From: an uncultured bacterium | GTDB lineage: Bacteria > Patescibacteriota > Saccharimonadia > Saccharimonadales > Saccharimonadaceae | NCBI GenBank assembly: GCA_938017895.1 | Contig: CALIJI010000006.1 | Span: 1 to 64,000, forward strand | DNA length: 64,000 bases | Direction of reading: 5' to 3' | In this document: positions 17,296-25,849 of the stretch, piece by piece | Layout of the letters: the number at the start of each line of letters is the position of its first letter | How positions within the stretch are numbered: the first letter of the stretch is position 1 | Notes under the pieces: model-generated | Databases searched by the model: none | Told to the model about the DNA's origin: nothing | What the model saw: the letters and a program-made list of their open reading frames with translations, nothing else | Made by a program: the position numbers and the translations under genes

Positions 17296-18570
17296 ATGTT
17301 CGATAAAGAAGTTTTTGAGGCGATAAAAAAAGAAGAGAATCGTCAGCGTGAAGGTCTAGAATTAATCCCGAGCGAAAATTATGTTTCAAGAGAAGTATTG
17401 GTGGCCCTTGGCTCAGTTCTAACCAATAAATATTCTGAAGGTTACCCTGGTAAAAGATACTATGGTGGGCAGGAGAATACTGATATCATTGAAAGTTTAG
17501 CAATTGAGCGTGCAAAACAGCTTTTTAATTGCGACCATGCGAATGTTCAGCCGCATAGTGGTGCGAATGCGAATGAGGCAGTTTACAACGCTTGGCTAGA
17601 GGTTGGAGAGACAGTTTTGGGAATGGATTTAGCGCAAGGTGGACATCTAACCCATGGATCACCAGTTACTAGAAGTGGTAAAATTTATAACTTTGTACGT
17701 TATGGCTTAGATGAAAATGGTGAAATTAATTACGATCAAATTGAAGAATTAGCTGAAAAATATAAGCCAAAAATTATTCTTGTGGGATTTTCTGCTTACC
17801 CTGGCGAAATTGATTACGGACGAATTGCTAAAATTGGCAATAAATATAACGCCATGCTCATGGCTGACGTTGCGCACATTGCTGGCTTAATTGCTGGAGG
17901 TGTTTCGAAAAACCCATTTGACTACGGTTTTCATGTTGTGACGACTACAACACATAAAACCCTCCGTGGCCCTCGTGGTGGAATGATTCTTTCGAATGGA
18001 AAAGTGGGTAATCCGCTCAAAAAACCAGCAAAAACTCTCGAGAATCTCCCAACTCTAATAGATCGTAGTGTCTTTCCGGGAACTCAAGGCGGCCCACAAA
18101 TGCATTCAATTGCAGCAAAAGCAGTTTCTTTTTATGAAGCGCTTCAGCCTGAATTTAAAATTTATGCTCAACAGGTAGTGAAGAATGCTCAAATTTTGGC
18201 CGAAGAACTTTCGAAAAGAGGTTTCAAGCTCGTGACTGGAGGCACAAAGAATCATTTAATTTTAATTGATATTTATGCAAGTTTTGGGATTGATGGTAAA
18301 GTTGCTGAACGCGCGATGGATTTAATTGGCCTAACTCTAAACGCTAATTCGATTCCTGACGATACTTTGCCAATGTTTACACCTAGCGGGATTCGTCTCG
18401 GAACGCCAGCGATAACTTCTCGCGGAATGAAAGATGCTGATATGGTTCGAATTGCTGAATGGATGAGGTTGGCGATTGAAAACCGCAACGATGCTGAGAG
18501 ACTTGCTGAGATTAAAAATGAGGTTAGTGAATTCGCTAAGCGTTTTCCATTACCTAGCGATAAGGAGTAA
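17296..18570 (+). CDS. glyA: Serine hydroxymethyltransferase
   Basis: 424 aa. It interconverts serine and glycine with tetrahydrofolate and PLP, supplying one-carbon units. The PLP-binding Lys is K221 in TTTTHKTLRGPRGG; the N-terminal LIPSENYVS and YYGGQ are family signatures. The start at 17296 has an AAGGAG Shine-Dalgarno 6 nt upstream. folD at 22.1 kb completes a minimal folate one-carbon path visible in this window. The glycosyltransferase gene follows after 4 nt, so the two are probably cotranscribed. Confidence 0.97.
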   Translation: MFDKEVFEAIKKEENRQREGLELIPSENYVSREVLVALGSVLTNKYSEGYPGKRYYGGQENTDIIESLAIERAKQLFNCDHANVQPHSGANANEAVYNAWLEVGETVLGMDLAQGGHLTHGSPVTRSGKIYNFVRYGLDENGEINYDQIEELAEKYKPKIILVGFSAYPGEIDYGRIAKIGNKYNAMLMADVAHIAGLIAGGVSKNPFDYGFHVVTTTTHKTLRGPRGGMILSNGKVGNPLKKPAKTLENLPTLIDRSVFPGTQGGPQMHSIAAKAVSFYEALQPEFKIYAQQVVKNAQILAEELSKRGFKLVTGGTKNHLILIDIYASFGIDGKVAERAMDLIGLTLNANSIPDDTLPMFTPSGIRLGTPAITSRGMKDADMVRIAEWMRLAIENRNDAERLAEIKNEVSEFAKRFPLPSDKE

Positions 18571-18574
18571 TTAG

Positions 18575-20143
18575 ATGCTGAAAAAAATATGGAAAAATGA
18601 AAAAAAAGATAGAAAGCTTGAGCTTATTGGTCTTTTAGGTGTTGTATCTGGCTTTTTATTACTTACTTTACCAACACTAGCTAAAGCTTCAATTTGGTTT
18701 GATGAAGCTTTCTCGGCATATTTAATTCGTTACGATTTTGCTAAAATTTGGCATTTTACTTCAGTTGATGTGCATCCACCGCTATATTATTTTGCGCTTA
18801 AGATCTGGAGTATAATTTTTGGCACGAGTGATTTTGGGCTTCGCTCGTTGTCGGTATTTTTTGGCGTTTTGACTTTAATTTTTGCTTTTTACCTTATTAA
18901 GCGGATTTTTAAATCGACAAAAACTGCACTTTTGTCGATAGTGATGCTTGCAATTTCACCGATGTTTGTTCGATATTCGCAAGAAATTAGAATGTATATG
19001 ATGGTAGCATTTTTGTCAATCTTAACGGTTCGAGCCTTCTATGAAATTTATTTGGCCAAAAATTCTGAAAAATCAAAAAAGAAATGGCGGATTATATTCG
19101 TCTTGTCGGCTGCGGCTGGATTATGGACTCAATATCTCTATGGGCTAACGATTGTAGCCTTATGGCTTTGGCGGATATGGGTGTTGCGAAAAGAATTTTT
19201 TGAAAATAAAATTTCGTTTTGGGTAAAGAAACTTTTTGGTGAAAAATGGCTTGTTTTAAATATTTGGATTATAGGATTATTTTTACCATGGATTCCATTC
19301 TTTATCACTCAAGCTTTGAGTGTGAAGAGCAGTTTTTGGATTAAGGATTTGAGTTTTAATACCATTCCAAATTATATTTCGAATTTCTTCACCTTTGTTA
19401 ACTCTGGTGATCTTAATGGATGGTGGTGCTTGGTTATTTTTGGTGTAGTTTGGCTATTGGTTGTTGCAGTATCTAGAATCCCTAAAGATAAAAAATATGA
19501 TTTTTCTTTTCTAGAGGCGATGGCGATTTTGCCTGTAGCAGTTTTATTTTTGCTAAGTCTGCCGCCATTTAAATCAATTTTCGTAGATCGTTATGCTTTG
19601 AGTGGAATGGTTTTTGCTGCGTTGATCTTAGGTTCTTTAGCATCAAGTATTCCTAAAAAAAGCAAAAAAATATCAATTGCTTTATTTGTACTAGTGATCG
19701 CGAGTTTTATTTATGGTAATTATGAGATTATTCGCCAGAGTGGATTTTCCAAAACATCCAACGAGACAACAGAGACACGACAGATAATAGAGAGAATTAA
19801 AAATATTGCGGGTAACAATGAACCAATTGTGGTAACCTCGGGATATTTTTATTATGAAGCTGCTCAATATTCAACTCCACAAAATCCAGTTTTCTTTACG
19901 GGCTGGAATCAAGACTATAGAATCGGCTCTTTGAAAATGCTAGAAGAAGAATCAGCGCATAAAATTACCGATATTAAAGAATTTTCTAAAAAATATTCAA
20001 AAATATGGATGGTTTATAGTTATGGCGAAACTCAGAAAGACGGATTAGACTCGAGCTGGTCGTTGGTAAGTCAAGCTTTATTCAAGGATAAACTTACGGG
20101 CAGTAATCGCTATCTAGTTCAGGAATTTTCTGTCAAAAAATAG
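18575..20143 (+). CDS. GT-C family membrane glycosyltransferase (PMT/ArnT-like)
   Basis: 522 aa with about ten membrane helices and a C-terminal globular part (about 400-522). The first outside loop has FDEAFSAYL, and DVHPPLYY follows at about residues 64-71. This acidic-residue and HPPLYY pattern is typical of GT39/PMT_2-type enzymes, which use polyprenyl-phosphate sugars. Family knowledge predicts transfer of a sugar to protein or lipid at the outer face of the membrane. The acceptor is unknown. It lies 4 nt after glyA. In an organism with surface LPQTG and lipoproteins, O-glycosylation of surface protein is a reasonable guess. Confidence 0.83.
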   Translation: MLKKIWKNEKKDRKLELIGLLGVVSGFLLLTLPTLAKASIWFDEAFSAYLIRYDFAKIWHFTSVDVHPPLYYFALKIWSIIFGTSDFGLRSLSVFFGVLTLIFAFYLIKRIFKSTKTALLSIVMLAISPMFVRYSQEIRMYMMVAFLSILTVRAFYEIYLAKNSEKSKKKWRIIFVLSAAAGLWTQYLYGLTIVALWLWRIWVLRKEFFENKISFWVKKLFGEKWLVLNIWIIGLFLPWIPFFITQALSVKSSFWIKDLSFNTIPNYISNFFTFVNSGDLNGWWCLVIFGVVWLLVVAVSRIPKDKKYDFSFLEAMAILPVAVLFLLSLPPFKSIFVDRYALSGMVFAALILGSLASSIPKKSKKISIALFVLVIASFIYGNYEIIRQSGFSKTSNETTETRQIIERIKNIAGNNEPIVVTSGYFYYEAAQYSTPQNPVFFTGWNQDYRIGSLKMLEEESAHKITDIKEFSKKYSKIWMVYSYGETQKDGLDSSWSLVSQALFKDKLTGSNRYLVQEFSVKK

Positions 20144-20184
20144 ACTTCACAAAAAAGGGTGCTTGTGGTATAATTATTTCATAA

Positions 20185-20261
20185 GCACCCGTAGCTCAAC
20201 TGGATAGAGTACTTGGCTTCGAACCAAGCGGTTGCAAGTTCGAATCTTGCCGGGTGTACCA
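20185..20261 (+). tRNA. trnR: tRNA-Arg (anticodon TCG)
   Basis: The acceptor GCACCCG pairs with CGGGTGT, the discriminator is A and CCA is encoded. The anticodon stem is CTTGG/CCAAG, with loop CTTCGAA. GGTATAATT ends just before the gene. Confidence 0.95.
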
Positions 20262-20333
20262 AATTCAATAAACAAATTGCCGTTAGGGCTTTTTATTTTA
20301 GTTTAGAATTTGCATTAATTATTCATTTCATGA

Positions 20334-20339
20334 TATAAT
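20334..20339 (+). promoter_or_regulatory. -10 box of murB (predicted leaderless)
   Basis: TGATATAATC: the TATAAT ends 6 nt before the murB ATG, so transcription should begin at or next to the start codon. There is no Shine-Dalgarno. Confidence 0.7.
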
Positions 20340-20345
20340 CATATC

Positions 20346-21392
20346 ATGTTAAAGTTTAAAAATCTTACAATTGAAGAAAATATAAATTTAGGCAAAATGA
20401 CAACTATGCAGCTTGGTGGTAAGGCTAGGTTTTTTGCTAAGGTGAATAGTGCTGATGATGTTCAAGTTGCTATCCAGTTCGCTAAAGAGAATAGTTTGCC
20501 TATTTTTGTGCTTGGCGGTGGTAGTAATACGATCGTTCGTGATGAAGGCTTTGAAGGTTTGGTGTTGAAAAATGAGTTTTTAGGAGTAAAACAAGTTGAT
20601 GAAGATGATAGCTCTAAAACTTTCGAACTCGGTTCTGGAGAAAATTGGGATAAATTTTGTCGTTGGTCGGTTGAACAAGGGTTGAGCGGTTGTGAGGCTA
20701 TGGTGATGATTCCTGGAACGGTTGGCGCTTTACCAGTTCAGAATGTTGGTGCTTATGGTCAAGAAACTATTTCTATTTTTGAAAGTTGTAAAGTGATAAA
20801 CCTTAAAACTGGCAATATTGAAATCTTGAATAGAGAGCAGTGTCGTTTAGGCTATCGTTCAAGTATTTTTCGTGAAGAAAAAGCTGGTGAGTATTTTATA
20901 ATATCTGTAAAGCTAAAATTGTTTAAAAAACAACAGAAGATCCCGCTTTATTTTTCGGTTGAAGAATATTTTAAAAATCATTCCATAAATCCTGCGAAAG
21001 CAACTCCAGCTCAAATTATGGAGGCTGTGATTTTTCTTCGCTCGGAAAAACTACCGGATCCTAAAGATATTCCTAGTGCGGGTAGCTTTTTTAAAAATGT
21101 TGAAATACCAGATGTCTCGGCGAGGCAATTTGCTGTGAAATTCCCTGGTGTAATTATTTTTCCAAGCGAAAAGAAGGGTTTTTCTAAGATTCCAACTGGC
21201 TGGCTAATTGATAAGGCTGGACTACGTAGTAAAATTATTCATGGTATGCGCCCACATGATAAAAATGCCTTGATTTTAACCAATGTTTCTGCGAAAACAT
21301 ATGCCGATTTAGCAGCTGCGAGAGCGAAAATCCAGCAAGAGGTTAAAAATAAATTTGGTTTTGAAATTGAACAAGAACCGCTAGAAATTTAG
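20346..21392 (+). CDS. murB: UDP-N-acetylenolpyruvoylglucosamine reductase
   Basis: 348 aa. This FAD enzyme reduces the MurA product to UDP-MurNAc with NADPH. Visible FAD-site motifs are LGGGSNTIVRDEGF, then IPGTVGALPVQNVGAYGQE, and YRSSIFRE as in type I MurB. The catalytic Ser lies in SAGSFFKN (about 244-251) and the late Glu lies in the C-terminal tail (EQEPLEI). The start at 20346 is supported by the adjoining -10 box. A clear terminator follows at 21.4 kb, so the gene is monocistronic. Confidence 0.96.
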   Translation: MLKFKNLTIEENINLGKMTTMQLGGKARFFAKVNSADDVQVAIQFAKENSLPIFVLGGGSNTIVRDEGFEGLVLKNEFLGVKQVDEDDSSKTFELGSGENWDKFCRWSVEQGLSGCEAMVMIPGTVGALPVQNVGAYGQETISIFESCKVINLKTGNIEILNREQCRLGYRSSIFREEKAGEYFIISVKLKLFKKQQKIPLYFSVEEYFKNHSINPAKATPAQIMEAVIFLRSEKLPDPKDIPSAGSFFKNVEIPDVSARQFAVKFPGVIIFPSEKKGFSKIPTGWLIDKAGLRSKIIHGMRPHDKNALILTNVSAKTYADLAAARAKIQQEVKNKFGFEIEQEPLEI

Positions 21393-21400
21393 GCTGAATA

Positions 21401-21432
21401 AAAAATGACCTACAGTAATTAAGGTCATTTTT
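21401..21432. terminator. Terminator between murB and the DUF5684-like gene
   Basis: AAAAATGACCT (21401-21411) pairs with AGGTCATTTTT (21422-21432), an 11-bp stem with T runs on both strands, so it serves both convergent genes. Confidence 0.85.
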
Positions 21433-21443
21433 TCAATTTTAGA

Positions 21444-22028
21444 TTATTCTTCAGTCGTTTTGTTTTCTTCGGAGACAACCTCAGCCTCTGAAGTTTTATC
21501 TTCGGCAGTAGAATCTTCCGTTTCTACTACATATCCTAGGATTGTTCCTTTAGCAAGGCTCTCTTTTCCTAAAGAATCGTTCCATTGGTTTTGGCTAAAT
21601 GCCATTTGGCAGTACCATATAATTGTTGTAATTCCCATAGAAACAACTCCAAGTGGGAAAAGAATAAATGAGCTAGCTTTATCGAGTTTTTTGCTAATTT
21701 CATTTGCTGCTAGACACATAAATACAAAGTGGATAATTAAAGCGATCCAGCCAAGCCAAGGAATAAATCCCGCCAGAGCTAACAATGATAATGCGCCGTT
21801 ATATCCGCCAAGTTCAAAGAAAAGCCAAATATTATAGTATGGCACCCAAGCTTTCCACGCAGGTAGACCAGCTTTTTGGAATATTTTACCTAGGACTAAA
21901 GAGTGAAATATATATGCTGCAGCGCCAATCACGATAGATGCTATAATAGCAAATACAATAATTCCAGCAGCCCCACTTATTGAATCGCTATAATATGGGC
22001 TTGAATAATATGAATTATAATTATACAT
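21444..22028 (-). CDS. DUF5684-like small membrane protein
   Basis: 194 aa. The N-terminus is Tyr/Ser-rich and is followed by four membrane segments. The sequence KAGLPAWKAWVPYYNIW is the hallmark of DUF5684 proteins, and the C-terminal tail is acidic, Thr/Glu-rich and probably disordered. The start at 22028 is chosen because AAGAAAGG lies 7 nt upstream; the frame opens 21 codons earlier. The function of DUF5684 is unknown; members are often found near signal peptidases or surface genes. The coding sequence contains several 6-7 bp inverted repeats. Confidence 0.8.
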   Translation of the reverse strand: MYNYNSYYSSPYYSDSISGAAGIIVFAIIASIVIGAAAYIFHSLVLGKIFQKAGLPAWKAWVPYYNIWLFFELGGYNGALSLLALAGFIPWLGWIALIIHFVFMCLAANEISKKLDKASSFILFPLGVVSMGITTIIWYCQMAFSQNQWNDSLGKESLAKGTILGYVVETEDSTAEDKTSEAEVVSEENKTTEE

Positions 22029-22101
22029 TAAAACCTTTCTTTGGATTATTTTTACTGTATTTATTATATCTGTAAAATTTGAAAAAATCAAGCATTCAAG
22101 T

Positions 22102-22107
22102 TATAAT
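22102..22107 (+). promoter_or_regulatory. -10 box of folD (predicted leaderless)
   Basis: The TATAAT in TTATAATTT ends 6 nt before the folD ATG. There is no Shine-Dalgarno. Confidence 0.65.
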
Positions 22108-22113
22108 TTAATA

Positions 22114-22965
22114 ATGAAAATTTTGAATGGTGCTGAACTTAAAGATTTTATAAAAGAGCGTCAAGCTAAACAGGTGCGTGGATTGAGACAGAGCTGGAAA
22201 GTTTTTCCGAGGTTGGTTATTTTTTATTCTAATGAAGATCCTGTAATTGAAACTTATATGCGCTTGAAAATTTCTTATGCTGAAGATATATTGATTGAAG
22301 CTGAGAAGCGTTTTGTATCTCCTGAAAATTTAGCCAAAGAAATCCAGAAAGCAAATTTAGATGAAACTATTCATGGAATTATCGTTCAGTTGCCATTAAA
22401 AAAATCGTCTGGAGAAAAAATTGAAGGAGAGGAATTAAGGTGTATTTTGAACCAGATTTCTCCGGAAAAAGATGTCGATGGTTTGTCTGGTGATATTTTT
22501 ATTTCAGCTACTGCACAAGCTATTAATTGGCTTTTAGTGGGCTATAACATTGAACTCCGAAATAAAAAAATCGCAATCGTTGGTCAAGGCTTATTAGTGG
22601 GTAGACCACTCAGCAATATGTGGCTAAAGTCTGGTTATGATGTAACTGTTTTTGATAAAAATAATTCCGGCGAGATGAAAGAATGTCTTTCGAAGTTTGA
22701 CATCGTAGTGAGTGCGACCGGTGTTCCTGGCTTAATAACATCGGAAATGCTTAAACCTAATGTCGTTGTTGTTGATGCTGGAACTGCAAGTGAAAATGGT
22801 ATTATTAAAGGAGATGTCGCTGAAGAGGTTCGGCAAAATCGTAAAGATGTTACTATTACACCGAAGATTGGTGGAGTTGGTCCTTTGACTATCGCCTCTT
22901 TAATAGATAATGTAATTATTTCTGCGCGAAAAATCGCCAACCGAAAAGGCCAGCAGGATTTATAA
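22114..22965 (+). CDS. folD: Bifunctional methylenetetrahydrofolate dehydrogenase/cyclohydrolase
   Basis: 283 aa. It converts 5,10-methylene-THF to 10-formyl-THF. The catalytic Lys is K52 in ETYMRLKIS. GIIVQLPL (88-95), PEKDVDGL (117-124) and the Rossmann motif GQGLLVGRPLSN (family: GxSxxVGxP) are present, and the C-terminal PKIGGVGPLTIASL is diagnostic. The start follows a TATAAT box by 6 nt. It works downstream of glyA and supplies formyl groups for initiator tRNA. It is convergent with the receiver gene, 3 nt apart. Confidence 0.95.
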   Translation: MKILNGAELKDFIKERQAKQVRGLRQSWKVFPRLVIFYSNEDPVIETYMRLKISYAEDILIEAEKRFVSPENLAKEIQKANLDETIHGIIVQLPLKKSSGEKIEGEELRCILNQISPEKDVDGLSGDIFISATAQAINWLLVGYNIELRNKKIAIVGQGLLVGRPLSNMWLKSGYDVTVFDKNNSGEMKECLSKFDIVVSATGVPGLITSEMLKPNVVVVDAGTASENGIIKGDVAEEVRQNRKDVTITPKIGGVGPLTIASLIDNVIISARKIANRKGQQDL

Positions 22966-22968
22966 AAA

Positions 22969-23334
22969 TTAAGATTTTAATGCTAATTTTACTTTTTCTA
23001 CCACTTGCCGGGGTGTTAAATTTGCCTTTACAATATAGTTAGTGATTTCAAATTTATCTATATCAATGGGGATTTCGGTGCGATCGGAGTTAGTTAGCAG
23101 AATTACAGGTAGATTTTTAAATTTTCCAGAGCGAAGTTTCTCTAGTACTGAAATACCATCAAGGCTGGGAATTTTTAGATCCAACAGTAACAAGTCAGGA
23201 GCTTGTTTTTCTATCATTTCTAATCCATCTTTTCCATTGTTAGAGATTTCAACTTCGAATCCGTCTAACTCAAACTTCATTTGATACATTTGCGCTATAA
23301 CTGCGTCATCTTCAATAATTGCAATCTTAGTCAT
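22969..23334 (-). CDS. Stand-alone response-regulator receiver domain
   Basis: 121 aa, receiver domain only, with no output domain. The acid pocket is D9-D10, the phosphoacceptor is D52 (LLLDLKIP), with T81 (LTNS) and K103 (IVKAN), all intact. No histidine kinase is seen in the window. The start at 23334 is chosen because GGTAAAATT lies 7 nt upstream (leaderless pattern); the frame opens 12 codons earlier. Single-domain receivers usually act in phosphorelays or bind a partner protein, such as a pilus motor, but nothing here shows the partner. Confidence 0.92.
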   Translation of the reverse strand: MTKIAIIEDDAVIAQMYQMKFELDGFEVEISNNGKDGLEMIEKQAPDLLLLDLKIPSLDGISVLEKLRSGKFKNLPVILLTNSDRTEIPIDIDKFEITNYIVKANLTPRQVVEKVKLALKS

Positions 23335-23378
23335 TAGAGTAATTTTACCATAAGAATAATGAAAGTTCAACTTAAATA

Positions 23379-23412
23379 AAAAACAGCCTATCTATAGAGA
23401 ATGGCTGTTTTT
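23379..23412 (-). terminator. Terminator of the LPQTG surface-protein gene
   Basis: AAAAACAGCC (23379-23388) pairs with GGCTGTTTTT (23403-23412). On the minus strand it ends in a run of six T, 40 nt after the surface-protein stop. Confidence 0.85.
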
Positions 23413-23451
23413 ATTCAATGAGCTTAATCGCTCGGAGAAGCGGTCAAGCTA

Positions 23452-25632
23452 TTAAATCATTCTTCGGCTAGCAATGTAATAACCAGCAGCGGTTGTTAGT
23501 GATCCGATTGCTAAGATAGCACCAAATCCTTCAATACCAGTTTGTGGTAATTCGGCAGGAATTTGTGGTCGTGGATTCTCTGGAGTTGGGTTCTCTGGAG
23601 TTTTTGGTTTTGGAACTTCAATCCGTGCGCTATCGCATCCATCTTTATCACCAGGTATTGTTGGAGTATCAACACAAGCTATATTTGTAGCTTTCATATT
23701 TGAAGCTGTTGCCTGTGATTTGATAATTATTTTTTCACTTTCACCAACTTTTAGAGTAGGGATTGTATAAGTGAAGTCATCACCAGAAATTATACCTTTA
23801 TCTGTACTGATGAATTTAACATTAGCAGGTGCTTTATCAGTTACTTTAACATCTTTCAAATCAACTTCGCCGGTATTTCTAACAACAATTTCCCAATTAA
23901 AATCTTTATTAGCTTCGGTAGTAATATTTTTCTTTTCGTTAACTGTTTTAACGATCGAGACACCTGGAGTTTTAACTTTAGGCTCTTCTTCTACGATAAA
24001 TTGATTTTCACAGTTTGAATTGTTTGAATTATCGCCAATAACTTTAGCTACGATAGTATACTTACCAGTTTGAGTGAATTCAATTTGGAATTTTCCACCA
24101 TTATTTTCGAAAGTTTTTACAATTTTACCGTTAGAATCTTTGATTTCGTATTTTACAATAACTTTTGAAATATTTTTCTGTGTGTAGCTTGTTGAAATTT
24201 CAAACTTCGTGCGTGAAATTTTAGTGATGATTGTTGAATTACATTTTACAAGCTTTTCTTCTTGAGTAACTTCAAAAGTTTTTTCACAATTTACGCTTGT
24301 TGCCTCACCATCTTTAGTAATTACGGTAGCAGAAACGGTATATTTACCTGTGGCTTCTGATTCAAAAGTTAATTTTGTTCCGTTATTAACCATTTTTTCG
24401 GCTACGACTTTACCGTTAGCGTCCTTGATTATATATTTAACGCCCTTGAATTCGGTATTTTGAATTGTCTTTGTAGTAGTAAATTCGAACTTCGTGCGTG
24501 AAATTTTATTTATATTCAAAGCATCACATTTATAAAGTGGTTTTGGTGTTTCGCAAACTTTATTGACTTTTACATCAGCTGTTGAAGATTTCTTACCTAC
24601 GCCAGTAGTTGCGGTAGCGGTATTTGTTAATGTGTGCGATCCACATTCGTCGTTAGTTACTTCAGCTGTGAATTTCAAAAGAGCATTGCTTCCAGCTGTG
24701 TAGTGGCCAATATTTGCACCGCCTTTTACTAGGCTGTCGGTGATATTTAGTGATTTTGGATTGCTTGCGTTCTTTAGGTAGACACTTCCAGGAACAATCT
24801 TTACACCATTTGGAAGTTGGTCGGCGATAACAACATCATTTAGTTGAGTTTCGCCAGTGTTTTTAAATTCTATTTGATAGTCAACTTTTTCACCTTTTTT
24901 GACATCTACTGATTTTACCCAGCCTTTAGTTCCTGTTTTGCGAACTGATTTTTCAACTGTGAAATCGCCAGTTTTTTCAACTTCAGCCTTGACTGTGAAA
25001 GTTACCCAACCTGAATATTTGAAACATCCAGGGATATTTCCGTCTAATTTGTCATAACCAAGGAGCGTACCGTTGCCATTTACGATAGAATCGTTTAATT
25101 TTGCGCCACTAGTGAATACGTTGTTTGTATATTTAGCTGAACCTGGCACGTAGCTTAATTTGAAGTTTTTATCGCTACTAAAAATAGCTTGATCGAAGAC
25201 TGTTCCAGGTTGCGCGTTATTTGCACTCAAGAATCCGTCGATTTGAATTTTTTTAGCAGAATATGTTGGAACGTTGAACTTTGCAGTTGTTCCATTTGCA
25301 ACTAGATTTAAATTATCAGCTGCGTTGTTGTGGACATACATTCGAACAACATACTCACCACTCTCGGTAATTTTTAAGTCATCTGACCACTTATCATTTG
25401 TATTAGCTAGTTTTCGGATTCGCACGAAGTTTCGTTCGTCACCAATATCTGGGTTGTTTGTAATTGAGTTGAATACAACTCGAGTTGCTGGTTTTTCGAT
25501 AGTGAAAGTATCTCGGTTTGGACCCCAAGCCCACACTAATCCAGCAGGAATAATTATAGTTGCAGCAATTGCACTCAATGCCACGGGGTGGCTTTTTGCA
25601 AAATTAGCAACTTTTTTAAGAAAGTCTCTCAT
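23452..25632 (-). CDS. LPXTG-anchored surface protein with DUF11 repeats
   Basis: 726 aa. An N-terminal signal or anchor segment (about 17-37) is followed by a beta-rich head, a DUF11 domain (about 205-350), two homologous modules of about 95 aa (each starting with a Cys and NKISRTKFE or TKISRTKFE), a second DUF11 domain (about 555-665), a Pro-rich spacer (PENPTPENPRP) and the sorting signal LPQTG (695-699). A hydrophobic helix and a RRMI tail end the protein. This predicts sortase-mediated attachment to the cell wall. No sortase lies in the window. GGAGGAAAA precedes the ATG, and a TTGACA-17-TATTAT promoter precedes that. Function: probably adhesion or a surface layer. Confidence 0.9.
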   Translation of the reverse strand: MRDFLKKVANFAKSHPVALSAIAATIIIPAGLVWAWGPNRDTFTIEKPATRVVFNSITNNPDIGDERNFVRIRKLANTNDKWSDDLKITESGEYVVRMYVHNNAADNLNLVANGTTAKFNVPTYSAKKIQIDGFLSANNAQPGTVFDQAIFSSDKNFKLSYVPGSAKYTNNVFTSGAKLNDSIVNGNGTLLGYDKLDGNIPGCFKYSGWVTFTVKAEVEKTGDFTVEKSVRKTGTKGWVKSVDVKKGEKVDYQIEFKNTGETQLNDVVIADQLPNGVKIVPGSVYLKNASNPKSLNITDSLVKGGANIGHYTAGSNALLKFTAEVTNDECGSHTLTNTATATTGVGKKSSTADVKVNKVCETPKPLYKCDALNINKISRTKFEFTTTKTIQNTEFKGVKYIIKDANGKVVAEKMVNNGTKLTFESEATGKYTVSATVITKDGEATSVNCEKTFEVTQEEKLVKCNSTIITKISRTKFEISTSYTQKNISKVIVKYEIKDSNGKIVKTFENNGGKFQIEFTQTGKYTIVAKVIGDNSNNSNCENQFIVEEEPKVKTPGVSIVKTVNEKKNITTEANKDFNWEIVVRNTGEVDLKDVKVTDKAPANVKFISTDKGIISGDDFTYTIPTLKVGESEKIIIKSQATASNMKATNIACVDTPTIPGDKDGCDSARIEVPKPKTPENPTPENPRPQIPAELPQTGIEGFGAILAIGSLTTAAGYYIASRRMI

Positions 25633-25651
25633 TTTTCCTCCATTAAATTTA

Positions 25652-25680
25652 ATAATAAAACTATATCATATTTTTGTCAA
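25652..25680 (-). promoter_or_regulatory. Promoter of the LPQTG surface protein
   Basis: The -35 TTGACA (25675-25680) and -10 TATTAT (25652-25657) are separated by 17 nt. The ATG lies 19 nt beyond, with a GGAGG between. Confidence 0.8.
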
Positions 25681-25768
25681 AAAGTCAATCTATTTAGTAT
25701 GTCGTAATTGCTAAACCGAATTGTTAAAAACTTACAATCGAGCTAATAAAGGTTATCAAACTTGGAAA

Positions 25769-25796
25769 AGCCCCCGCGCAAATGAGCGCAGGGGCT
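25769..25796 (-). terminator. Terminator of the lipoprotein gene
   Basis: AGCCCC-(C)-GCGC pairs with GCGC-(A)-GGGGCT around a 6-nt loop. The single mismatch becomes a G-U pair in the minus-strand RNA, and TTTT follows. It lies about 55 nt beyond the stop. Confidence 0.75.
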
Positions 25797-25849
25797 AGAA
25801 AGGTACTTTTGAGTCCCTCTAGCGAATGGGCTAGAGAATCTCGAGAGAG

